Positions 33,280 to 41,280 of a stretch of DNA of 41,280 bases are shown piece after piece. The notes beneath the pieces were generated by a model. It was not told the origin of the DNA. It saw nothing but the letters and a program-made list of their open reading frames with translations, and did no database searches. The translations under genes and the position numbers were made by a program. The stretch's first letter is position 1, and each line of letters starts with the position of its first letter. This DNA is from Pseudomonadota bacterium (lineage in GTDB: Bacteria > Pseudomonadota > Gammaproteobacteria > Steroidobacterales > Woeseiaceae): NCBI GenBank assembly GCA_022560695.1, contig JADFSP010000020.1:1-41280 (forward strand), given 5' to 3'.

Positions 33280-35616
33280 ATGAAGGTAACGATCGTAGGC
33301 GCCGGGGCTGGTGGGCTCTATTTCGCCATATTGGCCAAGAAGTCGTGGCCTGACTGGGATATCACGGTTTACGAACGAAACCGGCGCGATGACACATTCG
33401 GATTCGGCGTCGTATTCTCTGACGAGACGCTGGGGTTCCTGAATGATTACGATGCGCCCAGCTACGAGGCCATTCGCCGAAGTTTCGCCTACTGGGACGA
33501 CATCGACATCCACTACGGTGGCACGGTCCTGCGATGCAGCGGCAACGGTTTTTGCGGGTGCTCGCGCCTGGCGTTGCTGAAGTTCCTGCAACACCGTGCT
33601 ATCTCCCTGGGCGCGATCATCAAATTCGAAACAGAAGTCACCAGTCTGGACTCATTCGCAGACAGCGATCTGATCGTCGCTGCCGACGGCATCGCGAGCT
33701 TCATACGCGACGAGCGCAGCGAAGAATTCGGTACTGAAATCAGGCTTCACAGCAATTATTTTTGCTGGCTGGGCTCAACTCGCGAGTTCGACGCCTTCAA
33801 ATATTATTTCCGGATGACTGATTACGGTCCGATGGTGATGCATTGCTACCAGTACGAACCAGGCATGAGCACCTGGATCGCAGAGCTGCCGGCCGAGACG
33901 ATGGAAAAGGCCGGTTTCCTCGACCAGACGGAGGAGACCTATGTTGCGGAGCTTGCGAAAATTTATGCGGAGGAACTTGAGGGACACGAATTAATCACCA
34001 ACATGTCAATTTGGCGGCAGTTTCCTGAAATAAAAAACGCACGCTGGACACATGAAAATATCGTATTGATTGGTGACGCACAGCATACGGCGCATTTTTC
34101 GATCGGGTCGGGCACCAAGCTCGCGATGGAAAGCTCGATCGCGCTTTATGAGGCGTTTAAAGAGTCATTCAACAAGCCGGCCGACGTTTCGAAGTCGCTG
34201 GCACTGTTTGAAAAGGGACGCCGTGATGCGGTGGAAATCATTCAACATGCTGCTGCCGTGTCTCTGAGCTGGTTCGAGAACATATCGGATCACTGGGGAC
34301 AGCCGCCGGAACAGTTCGTATTCGGACTCATGTCGCGGTCAAAGCAAATTACTTATGACAACCTGGCTTTGCGGGATGCGAAGTTTGTCGAGAAATGCGA
34401 CCGGCGCTTTGCCAGGCATGTGAAGGAACGAGGACTGACTCTTGCCACCGGGGCGCCGCCGATGTTCGCGTCGTTCAAGCTCCGTGATATGGAGCTTTCG
34501 AACCGAGTCGTCGTTTCGCCGATGGCGCAATATTGCGCGGCTGACGGCATGCCGGATGACTGGCACCTGGTTCACTACGGACACCTGGCGATGGGCGGTG
34601 CCGGGCTGTTGTACACGGAAATGACCTGCCCGTCGGCGGATGCGCGCATATCGCCGGGCTGCACCGGAATCTGGAATGAGCAACAGGGCGATTGGTGGAA
34701 ACACATCGTCGAATTCGTGCATGAGCATTCACGGGCGAAGGTCTGCATGCAAATCGGTCATGCAGGACGCAAAGGCTCGACGCGTGTCGCGTGGGAGGGA
34801 ATGGACCAGCCACTGGAATCAGATAACTGGCCGATCGTTTCTGCGTCACCACTCAAGTACATCGATGTCAGCGATATGCCCGCCGAGCTTGACGAAAAAC
34901 GGATGGCCGTAATCATCGACGAGTTTGCGCGCAGCGTTGATTTTGCCGATCGTGCGGGCTTCGACATGATTGAAGCGCATGCGGCGCACGGCTATTTGCT
35001 CGCAAGTTTTATTTCTCCGCTAACCAATGTACGTACCGATCGCTATGGCGGCGACATAGAAAACAGAATGAGATTTCCGCTGGCCGTAATCGACCGAATG
35101 CGTGACGTCTGGCCGGCTCACAAGCCGATGTCAGTGCGCATCTCTGCGTGCGACTGGGCGAAGGGTGGTTTGTCCGAAGGCGACAACATTACCGCATGCC
35201 GGATGATCAAGGATGCCGGCATCGACATCATCAACGTCTCGACCGGGCAAACAGTCAGTGACGAAGAGCCGGTGTACGGCCGCATGTTCCAGGTGCCATT
35301 TTCGGACAAGGTTCGTCACAGGGTGAACATACCGACAGTGGTTGCCGGTAATATTTCCAACGCCGATCAGGTCAATACGATCATAATGTCCGGTCGGGCC
35401 GATCTGGTTGCCCTTGCACGTCCGCATCTCAGCGACCCGAATCTGACGCTTCGTGCCGGTGCGTGGTACGGCGTCGAGGACGATCGACGCTGGCCCAGTC
35501 AATACCACTCGGCCATGTTCCAGTCACACTTGCTTGCCGGAAGACTAAAGGAAGAATGGCACGATATGAAAGTCGCGTTGAAACCACCGTCCCATGAAGT
35601 TGTCGATGACGGCTGA
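33280..35616 (+). CDS. fused FAD monooxygenase / old yellow enzyme (salicylyl-CoA 5-hydroxylase or 2-aminobenzoyl-CoA monooxygenase/reductase type)
   Basis: A 778-aa fusion. The N-terminal half (1 to about 385) is a class A flavin monooxygenase: GAGAGGLYFA at the start, and GDAQHTAHFSIGSGTKLAME as the second FAD motif. The C-terminal half (about 390-770) is an NADH:flavin oxidoreductase/old yellow enzyme: SPMAQYCAADGMPDDWHLVHYG, QIGHAGRKGS, EAHAAHGYLLASFISP, RTDRYGG. This fusion is known from 2-aminobenzoyl-CoA monooxygenase/reductase of Azoarcus evansii, which hydroxylates and then reduces the ring, and from proteins annotated as salicylyl-CoA 5-hydroxylase. It should use FAD, FMN, O2 and NAD(P)H. 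The ATG at 33280 has no good Shine-Dalgarno. Its stop overlaps the next start (TGATG). Confidence 0.92.
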   Translation: MKVTIVGAGAGGLYFAILAKKSWPDWDITVYERNRRDDTFGFGVVFSDETLGFLNDYDAPSYEAIRRSFAYWDDIDIHYGGTVLRCSGNGFCGCSRLALLKFLQHRAISLGAIIKFETEVTSLDSFADSDLIVAADGIASFIRDERSEEFGTEIRLHSNYFCWLGSTREFDAFKYYFRMTDYGPMVMHCYQYEPGMSTWIAELPAETMEKAGFLDQTEETYVAELAKIYAEELEGHELITNMSIWRQFPEIKNARWTHENIVLIGDAQHTAHFSIGSGTKLAMESSIALYEAFKESFNKPADVSKSLALFEKGRRDAVEIIQHAAAVSLSWFENISDHWGQPPEQFVFGLMSRSKQITYDNLALRDAKFVEKCDRRFARHVKERGLTLATGAPPMFASFKLRDMELSNRVVVSPMAQYCAADGMPDDWHLVHYGHLAMGGAGLLYTEMTCPSADARISPGCTGIWNEQQGDWWKHIVEFVHEHSRAKVCMQIGHAGRKGSTRVAWEGMDQPLESDNWPIVSASPLKYIDVSDMPAELDEKRMAVIIDEFARSVDFADRAGFDMIEAHAAHGYLLASFISPLTNVRTDRYGGDIENRMRFPLAVIDRMRDVWPAHKPMSVRISACDWAKGGLSEGDNITACRMIKDAGIDIINVSTGQTVSDEEPVYGRMFQVPFSDKVRHRVNIPTVVAGNISNADQVNTIIMSGRADLVALARPHLSDPNLTLRAGAWYGVEDDRRWPSQYHSAMFQSHLLAGRLKEEWHDMKVALKPPSHEVVDDG

Positions 35617-37076
35617 TGTGGCGTCCCCCGGAACGAGTCAAGTACGAACCGCGGCCAGGGCCGTGGCCGGATCGGGCCCGGGCTGCGAAGGCAAAGCTCT
35701 TCAGTCCGGTCGATATCGGGTCGATCACCCTGCTGCAGCGGACCTGGGTGCCTGCCATGGTGCCGTGGCGGGCAACCGACGACGGGCACATGACGGAAGA
35801 CCTGCTTGCCTGGTACGAAAGATTTGCACGCGGCAAGCCAGGCGCAATGGTCGTCGAGGCGACGGGCGTGCGCGACATACCGAGCGGACCGCTGTTACGA
35901 ATCGGGCATGACCGTTTTATCCCGGGGCTGAAGAAGTTGGTCGAAACCGTCGAGGATGCGAGCGACGGTGAGACAAGGCTCTTTATTCAGATCATCGATT
36001 TTCTTCGAATCAATCGCCGGCCGCCGGCGGAGAAATTTTTCGAGCGCTTTCTCGAGATCACCGATGCACACAGAAAGTATTTTTACGACGAATTGTCAGA
36101 CGATGAAATCCGTGCAAAATTGTCCGGACTGAACGACGAGGCGCTGGCCGAGGCGTTAACCGAGCGCGAGCACCACTCCCTTACCTATGGCTACCGCGAA
36201 CGCGTCAGCGACCTGCATCTGCCACACATAAGAGAGCTTCCTGAAACCTTGCCGGGTCTTTTTTCGTCTGCGGCCGTACGCGCGCGCGAAGCAGGGTTCG
36301 ACGGCGTCGAATTGCACTACGCGCATGCTTACACGATGGCGTCGTTTCTGTCCGCGTACAACACGCGTGATGATGGATATGGCCTGGACCGCGATGGCCG
36401 CGTGCGTCTGCCGCTGGAAGTTTTGGCTGAAGTTCGAAAGGCGGTCGGCGACGACTATGTCATTGGCTGCCGCTATCTCACAGAGGACTGCCTCGATAGC
36501 GGCATGACCAACGAGGACTCCGTGTACTTCGGCACCCGATTTGCAGAGGCTGGCATGGACTTCCTGTCACTGTCGCGTGGCGGCAAGTTCGAAGACGCGA
36601 AGCAGCCGAAAGTGGGCGCGGCTGCCTATCCCTACACCGGTCGCAGCGGTTACGAGTGCATGCCGCAATACATCTCCGATGAGAAAGGACCGTTCGGCCG
36701 CAACCTTCCTTCAACGGCGAACATAAGAAGGGCCATCAGAGCGGCCGGGCACCAGACGCCCGTCGTCGCCGCGGGCGGTGTGCACGGATTCGAAGAGGCA
36801 GAGCGTATTCTTCAGGATGGGGAGGCCGACGTTATCGCCGCAGCGCGGCAAACGATCGCGGACCCCGACTGGTTTTTGAAGGCGAAACTCGGTTTGGGCG
36901 ACGAAGTCCGCGTCTGCATATATTCCAATTATTGCGAGGCGCTGGATACGCGCCACAAACAAGTGACCTGCGAGCTATGGGATCGGGAAAACAAGGATGA
37001 ACCCGGGATTGCTTTGTCCGACGACGGTCGCCGCCGGTTGTTGCCGCCGGACTGGAGTCCGCCGCAGTCACGGTAG
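35616..37076 (+). CDS. second old-yellow-enzyme-family oxidoreductase, with an insertion
   Basis: A 486-aa FMN TIM-barrel oxidoreductase. OYE landmarks: LFSPVDIGSITLLQRTWVPAMV near the start, GFDGVELHYAHAYTMASFLSAYNTRDDGYG around residues 228-255, and VAAGGVHGFEEAERIL near the end. A helical charged insertion (about 140-195, YFYDELSDDEIRAKLSG) is longer than in the OYE half of its neighbour. The C-terminus has CIYSNYCEALDTRHKQVTC, a Cys cluster reminiscent of but not matching the iron-sulfur motif of 2,4-dienoyl-CoA reductases. It starts on the last base of the upstream stop. Likely reduces an unsaturated ring intermediate. Confidence 0.88.
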   Translation: MWRPPERVKYEPRPGPWPDRARAAKAKLFSPVDIGSITLLQRTWVPAMVPWRATDDGHMTEDLLAWYERFARGKPGAMVVEATGVRDIPSGPLLRIGHDRFIPGLKKLVETVEDASDGETRLFIQIIDFLRINRRPPAEKFFERFLEITDAHRKYFYDELSDDEIRAKLSGLNDEALAEALTEREHHSLTYGYRERVSDLHLPHIRELPETLPGLFSSAAVRAREAGFDGVELHYAHAYTMASFLSAYNTRDDGYGLDRDGRVRLPLEVLAEVRKAVGDDYVIGCRYLTEDCLDSGMTNEDSVYFGTRFAEAGMDFLSLSRGGKFEDAKQPKVGAAAYPYTGRSGYECMPQYISDEKGPFGRNLPSTANIRRAIRAAGHQTPVVAAGGVHGFEEAERILQDGEADVIAAARQTIADPDWFLKAKLGLGDEVRVCIYSNYCEALDTRHKQVTCELWDRENKDEPGIALSDDGRRRLLPPDWSPPQSR

Positions 37077-37166
37077 CCGCCGTTCAGACTACAAGTCCAT
37101 AAACAAAATATATATACTTCGGACGGTTTCTGCGCAGACCGCCAGCGACGAATAAGGATAATATTC
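37077..37166 (+). promoter_or_regulatory. AT-rich gap, possible promoter for the transporter genes
   Basis: A 90-base gap with an AT-rich run containing a good -10-like TATACT (37113-37118) but no convincing -35 hexamer at 16-18 bases. A small inverted repeat (CGGT and ACCG around CTGCGCAG, 37124-37142) follows. It may let the symporter and downstream genes be transcribed separately from the enzyme genes. Confidence 0.3.
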
Positions 37167-38633
37167 TTGGCAGCGAATACCATCGGCGCCATCGTTTTCA
37201 GCTTGTACCTGGTAGCCATCGTCGGTATTGGTTTGGTCGCCGCGCGCCAGCAGAAAACCGAAGCCGACTTCTGGGTCGCCGGCCGGCGATTCGGCCTCGG
37301 AGTGCTGGTCATGGCGAACATGGCGGCGGTCATGCACGGCGGCGCAATTCTGAGTGGCATCGCGTTCACGGGTCGATTCGGTGGCGTCGCAATTCTTCCT
37401 TACATTTCCTTCGTTGGCGGCGCCGCCATCATTTTCTATTTGTTTGCGAAGAAGCTGCGGCGATCGGGAGGCTTTACGATTCCCGATTACATGGGTGACC
37501 GTTTCGACAGCCGCGGGCTCCGGGCCTGGAGCGCGATCGTTGTGGCCGTGTCGAGCATCATTTACCTGATCGCGCAGATTCGGGGCATGGCCTTCATCCT
37601 CGAACGTCTTCTCGGTTTCGGGTTCATGTTCAGCCTGATTCTGGGCACGGTCATTTTTGTCGCCTATGTTGCACTGGGCGGTCTTCTTGCAGTCGTGTGG
37701 ACCAACATCGCGCAATTCATTTTCATGTGGGTCGGTCTTCTGATACTCGTGCCCTACGTCTATGACGCGGTCGGTGGCTGGTCAAGCGTGTTGCAGCAGG
37801 TCGAGGCCATTGCGCCGGGATGGACGTCGCCAACCGGAACCCAGTGGTCCGGGTGGTACATGGTCTCGTGGTATCTGATCTGGCTCGTGGCCTATAGCAC
37901 CAGGCTTGAACTGGTCACGAAAATGTACGCGGCAAAGGATGATCGAATTGCCCGCGCCTCGGTGCCGATTGCGATCGGTCTCGTCATGATTTTCCTTCTC
38001 TACGGCAACTTCTACCTGGGTGCTGCCGCCAGGGTCATGGTGTGGGATCAGCTCGCATCGGCGGATCAGGCGTTTCCCGTACTGGTGACGCAATTGTTGA
38101 CGCCCGGCCTGGCAGCCATCGCGCTGACCGGCATTGCCAGTGCGGCCATGTCCACGACGGATTCGCTGTTGCTCATGTCCGGGTCGGCCATTGCGCACGA
38201 TCTCGTGCGCCGCTGCCATGACGAACCGAAGGGAATCAAACGCGACGAAAGGGAATATCTCCGGATTTCCAGGATTTCAATTATCGCCATCGGAGCGATC
38301 GCATTCGTGTGCGCCATTCCGGACCTGGCACTGATTTTGCGCATCGTGTCCTACGCGATAGCAATAGTCGGCGCCGCGTTCTTTTTTCCGCTGCTCGTCG
38401 GCATGACTTCTCGCCGTGTAAGCCGGGAAGCCGCGCTTGCGTCGTCGATTGGAGGAACGCTGATCACCTGCGTATGGATCGTCGGTGCACTGACGAACGC
38501 TTCCTGGGCGAGCAACGTACATCCGGGAATCGTCGGTCTCGGCACGGCAGGCTTGCTGATGCTCGTCGTCACGATGTTCACACCGCCTGTAGGAAAAGAG
38601 GCGGTCAGCAAGTATTTTGGGGCGGCAACATGA
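37167..38633 (+). CDS. sodium:solute symporter family transporter
   Basis: A 488-aa inner-membrane protein of the SSS family with about 13 hydrophobic helices. Conserved features are AARQQKTEADFWVAGRRFG after helix 1, FTIPDYMGDRFDSR in the loop before helix 3, and SAAMSTTDSLLLMSGSAIAHDL in the sodium-site helix. The start is TTG with AAGGA seven bases upstream. It presumably imports the organic acid that the upstream enzymes degrade; substrate inferred from context only. The stop overlaps the start of a tiny membrane peptide gene. Confidence 0.92.
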   Translation: MAANTIGAIVFSLYLVAIVGIGLVAARQQKTEADFWVAGRRFGLGVLVMANMAAVMHGGAILSGIAFTGRFGGVAILPYISFVGGAAIIFYLFAKKLRRSGGFTIPDYMGDRFDSRGLRAWSAIVVAVSSIIYLIAQIRGMAFILERLLGFGFMFSLILGTVIFVAYVALGGLLAVVWTNIAQFIFMWVGLLILVPYVYDAVGGWSSVLQQVEAIAPGWTSPTGTQWSGWYMVSWYLIWLVAYSTRLELVTKMYAAKDDRIARASVPIAIGLVMIFLLYGNFYLGAAARVMVWDQLASADQAFPVLVTQLLTPGLAAIALTGIASAAMSTTDSLLLMSGSAIAHDLVRRCHDEPKGIKRDEREYLRISRISIIAIGAIAFVCAIPDLALILRIVSYAIAIVGAAFFFPLLVGMTSRRVSREAALASSIGGTLITCVWIVGALTNASWASNVHPGIVGLGTAGLLMLVVTMFTPPVGKEAVSKYFGAAT

Positions 38634-38743
38634 TACTCGGACTTCCCGCACTCAGCTTTTGGCTGCTCCTCGGCATCCCAGCGATTATACTGTTGGTGAT
38701 GTTATTCGATTGCTGGCGGGTTCTGACCGGGCGCAAGGACTAG
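38630..38743 (+). CDS. 37-aa single-helix membrane peptide coupled to the symporter
   Basis: A short gene starting at ATG 38630, overlapping the symporter stop as ATGA. The product is one hydrophobic helix (residues about 3-26) with a charged tail (CWRVLTGRKD). The overlap and a clean inside-positive tail argue for a real gene. It is probably a small accessory subunit or stabiliser of the transporter. Not a known family to me. Confidence 0.6.
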   Translation: MILGLPALSFWLLLGIPAIILLVMLFDCWRVLTGRKD

Positions 38744-38784
38744 CGAACGTATTCGACAAAAACAGGGGTTTTGGGAGGGGGAAA

Positions 38785-39876
38785 ATGTCACATCAAAACC
38801 GGATTCGTGAGCATATTCTGGTCGCGTCAGCGATCGCATTGCTGGCGGGATGCAACCAGGCGCCGAGCGCCCCGGACGAGGCCAGCATCACCGCGCAGTC
38901 CGTTTCGATCGTTGCGACGGGTCCGTGGTTGCAGGGCGATCAAAAGGGGATGGCCAATACGATCGGCGCCGGAACCTGGATGCGCTGCGCGCATTACATG
39001 ACGCAGCCCGGCGCGAAGAGCTACGAACTCTCACACGTTCGCTCGAACAGCATGACCCAGTCACCTTTCGGCGTGCCACTCGTCTATGAATATCGTCCAA
39101 CGGTTGGCATACCGGGAACGATGCACGCGTTCAACGGCGAGCAAATATCGAGTGGTGAACCGGGTGCACAGGGCACACAAATGGATGCACTGGGCCACTT
39201 CGCTTATCTCGACGAACCCTGGGACGGTCAGGGCGACTTCCCGGCCGACCGTGCGAGTTACTACGGTGGTTACCGCCAGGCGGACGTCAAACCATCGGCG
39301 GACTCGCCGTTGCTGAAACTCGGCATCGAGCAGGCGCCGCCGATTATTACGAGTGCGGTCTTGCTGGACGCGCGCAGCTACCTCGGTAACGGCGACGTCC
39401 TGGCTGCCGGGCGGGCGATTACGGCTGCGGACATCGAAGCGATGATCGAAGCGCAGGGACTCGGCTGGCGCGGAATCTTGCCGGGCGACGTCCTCTACAT
39501 TTATACGGGATGGAGCGACATCTGGACGACACCGGAGTACTACACGAAAGGCCCGGGCCTTGCGAACGACGCGCTTGCGTATATTGAAGAGAAACAAGTC
39601 GTTCTCGTGGCCCTTGATAACCCGTTCACGGATCCCGTGAACGAAGGACAATTGATGGGTCAGGCAGGACCGCCGGAAGGTACTCCCGACGGACTTCCGT
39701 TTATTAATCATCACTACAACCTGACGCAGTCCGGAATTCACCAGATTCAGAACATGAAACTGGACGAGCTCGCGAGAGACAAGGTCTGGACGTCGTGCAC
39801 GATGATCCTGCCGTTACGATCCGAGGGTAACTCGGGATCTCCGGTGCGCCCGGTTGCGATCGGCGCCGGAAGCTGA
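38785..39876 (+). CDS. cyclase-family (PF04199) putative lipoprotein hydrolase
   Basis: A 363-aa protein with a lipoprotein signal (lipobox LAGC, Cys near residue 22) followed by a cyclase/kynurenine-formamidase-like domain. The family metal motif HxGTHxDxxxH reads AQGTQMDALGH here: the first His is Ala and the second is Gln, while Asp and the last His remain. Other family blocks are LLDARSYLG, GWRGILPGDVLYIYTGWSDIW and FINHHYNLTQSGIHQIQNM. Relatives hydrolyse N-formylkynurenine or isatin. The ATG at 38785 follows GGGAGGGGG. An exported ring- or amide-cleaving hydrolase is plausible; activity is uncertain given the altered motif. Confidence 0.85.
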   Translation: MSHQNRIREHILVASAIALLAGCNQAPSAPDEASITAQSVSIVATGPWLQGDQKGMANTIGAGTWMRCAHYMTQPGAKSYELSHVRSNSMTQSPFGVPLVYEYRPTVGIPGTMHAFNGEQISSGEPGAQGTQMDALGHFAYLDEPWDGQGDFPADRASYYGGYRQADVKPSADSPLLKLGIEQAPPIITSAVLLDARSYLGNGDVLAAGRAITAADIEAMIEAQGLGWRGILPGDVLYIYTGWSDIWTTPEYYTKGPGLANDALAYIEEKQVVLVALDNPFTDPVNEGQLMGQAGPPEGTPDGLPFINHHYNLTQSGIHQIQNMKLDELARDKVWTSCTMILPLRSEGNSGSPVRPVAIGAGS

Positions 39877-39886
39877 TAACGATTGT

Positions 39887-39904
39887 CTTGCTGGCAACAG
39901 CAAG
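39887..39904. terminator. perfect hairpin with GCAA loop between cyclase and TonB receptor genes
   Basis: CTTGCTG, GCAA, CAGCAAG: a perfect 7-bp stem with a GNRA tetraloop, starting 11 bases after the cyclase stop. No T-run follows, so Rho-independent termination is doubtful. It may be an attenuator or an RNA-processing or stability hairpin between the two genes. Confidence 0.4.
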
Positions 39905-39946
39905 CAGATTGAAGAACAGAAAGATAGTTTACATGGGGGGAAAGAC

Positions 39947-41280
39947 ATGAACGTCAAGCACAGGAATTTCTCGTATTGCGTGGCCGGTGTACTGATATTC
40001 GCCGTTGCGCAATCTGCAGTCGCGCAAAGTGTTCTGGAAGAGATCGTGGTCACCGCGCAGAAGCGCGAACAGAACATTCAGGACGTCGGTATTGCGATTA
40101 CCGCGTTTACAGGCGACCAGATGGAAGCGCTGGGCATCGAAGACAGCTTCGATATCGCGCGATATTCGCCAGGCGTGCACATCAGCGGCAACCTGGCTGG
40201 CCAGAATACGCAATTTACGATTCGAGGTGTCACGCAGAACGATTTCAATGACATCATCGAGGCCCCGACTGCAGTCTACCTCGACGAGGGTTATATCCCG
40301 ATTGCGCAGGCGCAGACATTTGCCCTTCTCGATATTGAGCGGGTTGAGATTCTCAAGGGACCACAGGGCACACTGTTCGGCCGCAACGCGACAGGTGGCG
40401 CCATTCAGTACATCAGTCGTAAGCCGAGTCTCGATGAAAGCAGTGGTTACGCGGACATTACGTTCGGGCAATTTGACTCGGATGCCAATGCGAATTCCGT
40501 GAAACTCGAGGCGGCATTCGGCGGCCCGATCTCGGCCACCACGGCGGCCCGCGTTGCCGTCATGTACAGCGATCAGGACGGCTATCTGAATAATCTGTAT
40601 CCGCTTGACGAATTCGGCGCAGGTACGTTCGGCGGTCCCGATGGCAATTCCCCGGGACCCGGTGCGGGCGCCGACATGGGTGGCGGCGAGTCCATAGTCG
40701 GCCGCGCCAGCCTGCTCTTCCAGCTGAGCGACGATGTCACATTCTCCGTGTCCGTCAACGTGGCCAGCAGCGACATGCCGACGGGGCCGTATCAATCGAA
40801 GCCGACGACTGCGGTTTATGACGGCACCGGGCCGGTACCGGGCGGCGGCTTCCCCGGAGAGCTGGTCAACGTCGTCGATATCAACCCCAACGACGCGCGG
40901 TACAGCATTTGCGCACCGGGTGGCGTCGATGATGGCACCGATTGCGGAGCCGATCAGAACGTCGACGGCATGCCGGATGATTTCGCAAACAATCTCACGG
41001 GCGCACCAGGGTCGGACGGCGTCGCCGATGCCGGCCGCTTCGGCAACAACTTTCTGCCATCGCCGGGTGCCGATTTCTTCGGTTACATCGACCCGGATGG
41101 CGAAGACTTCAATACCTCCGGCGATTTTGCGTTCGCTGATTCCGGCTTCACGGATACATTCGGCATCAATGCGAGGTTTGAATGGCAACTGGGCAGCGTA
41201 TTGCTGACGTCGATCACCGATTTCAAGGATTACGAAAAGCTGCTGTTCATCGATGTCGACTCCGCGCCGGTCAATCAGGC
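39947..41280 (+). CDS. TonB-dependent receptor (3' end outside window)
   Basis: The first 444 codons of an outer-membrane TonB-dependent receptor. Signal peptide (1 to about 27, ending SAVAQS), TonB-box-like LEEIVVTAQKRE, then a plug domain with ARYSPGVHISG, FTIRGVTQN, VEILKGPQGTLFGRNATGGAIQYIS, and the start of the barrel. It has the style of receptors common in marine and freshwater Alpha- and Gammaproteobacteria for organic substrates. The ATG at 39947 follows GGGGGGAAAG. The frame stays open to the window edge. Placed after a symporter and a lipoprotein hydrolase, it probably takes up the pathway's substrate. Confidence 0.95.
   Translation, partial: MNVKHRNFSYCVAGVLIFAVAQSAVAQSVLEEIVVTAQKREQNIQDVGIAITAFTGDQMEALGIEDSFDIARYSPGVHISGNLAGQNTQFTIRGVTQNDFNDIIEAPTAVYLDEGYIPIAQAQTFALLDIERVEILKGPQGTLFGRNATGGAIQYISRKPSLDESSGYADITFGQFDSDANANSVKLEAAFGGPISATTAARVAVMYSDQDGYLNNLYPLDEFGAGTFGGPDGNSPGPGAGADMGGGESIVGRASLLFQLSDDVTFSVSVNVASSDMPTGPYQSKPTTAVYDGTGPVPGGGFPGELVNVVDINPNDARYSICAPGGVDDGTDCGADQNVDGMPDDFANNLTGAPGSDGVADAGRFGNNFLPSPGADFFGYIDPDGEDFNTSGDFAFADSGFTDTFGINARFEWQLGSVLLTSITDFKDYEKLLFIDVDSAPVNQ

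Noticed and set aside
39935..39940. Run of six G in the ribosome binding region of the TonB receptor gene, as a possible phase-variation tract
   Set aside because: Six is short for slippage-driven switching, and a similar G-rich Shine-Dalgarno precedes the cyclase gene, so it is probably just a strong ribosome binding site.

Overview
This window looks like chromosomal DNA of a Gram-negative, probably gammaproteobacterial, organism. It has lipoprotein and Sec signal peptides, OmpA-like domains, outer-membrane barrels, a TonB-dependent receptor, ExbB/ExbD proteins and a REP-type extragenic palindrome. No rRNA, tRNA, CRISPR array or transposase was found. The lineage is inferred from gene content only.

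Left edge (1-3050): the 3' part of a dienelactone-hydrolase-family gene, a secreted PQQ-type sugar dehydrogenase of the YliI/GSDH family, and a leftward gene for a DUF3014-like membrane-anchored protein.

Cell-envelope region (3257-25239): nine rightward genes, tightly packed apart from one gap at 9779-10008, encode a small periplasmic coiled-coil protein, three TPR proteins (two of them lipoproteins), a small secreted protein, one ExbB/TolQ, two ExbD/TolR and a TonB-like transducer with an AgmX/PglI-type C-terminus. One ExbB, two ExbD, a TonB-like transducer and TPR proteins is the parts list of the Myxococcus Agl-Glt/Nfs class of trans-envelope machines. A 398-bp gap follows. It holds a near-consensus CRP/Clp-type site and then a well-formed class I cyclic-di-GMP (GEMM-I) riboswitch. 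Directly behind the riboswitch are a 2218-aa DUF11/SdrD-B-like surface protein and, overlapping its stop codon, a 1703-aa protein with a signal peptide, three tandem OmpA-like domains and a long C-terminal barrel-like region. My main hypothesis is a c-di-GMP-switched giant surface protein with its own outer-membrane partner, serviced by a dedicated proton-driven trans-envelope machine. A notable detail is that the first ExbD has Asn in place of the proton-carrying Asp, while the second keeps it.

Catabolic region (25305-41280): a leftward DoxX gene, then a long rightward run: a two-subunit indolepyruvate:ferredoxin-oxidoreductase-like enzyme, an SDR, an enoyl-CoA hydratase, an acyl-CoA dehydrogenase, a Rid-family protein, a double-hotdog thioesterase, a fused flavin monooxygenase/old-yellow-enzyme of the salicylyl-CoA 5-hydroxylase / 2-aminobenzoyl-CoA monooxygenase-reductase type, a second OYE, a sodium:solute symporter with a 37-aa membrane peptide, a cyclase-family lipoprotein and the 5' part of a TonB-dependent receptor. 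Together they suggest uptake and CoA-dependent aerobic breakdown of an aromatic acid. An indole- or anthranilate-type substrate is my preferred guess, but the sequence does not prove it. No regulator or CoA ligase for this pathway lies inside the window.
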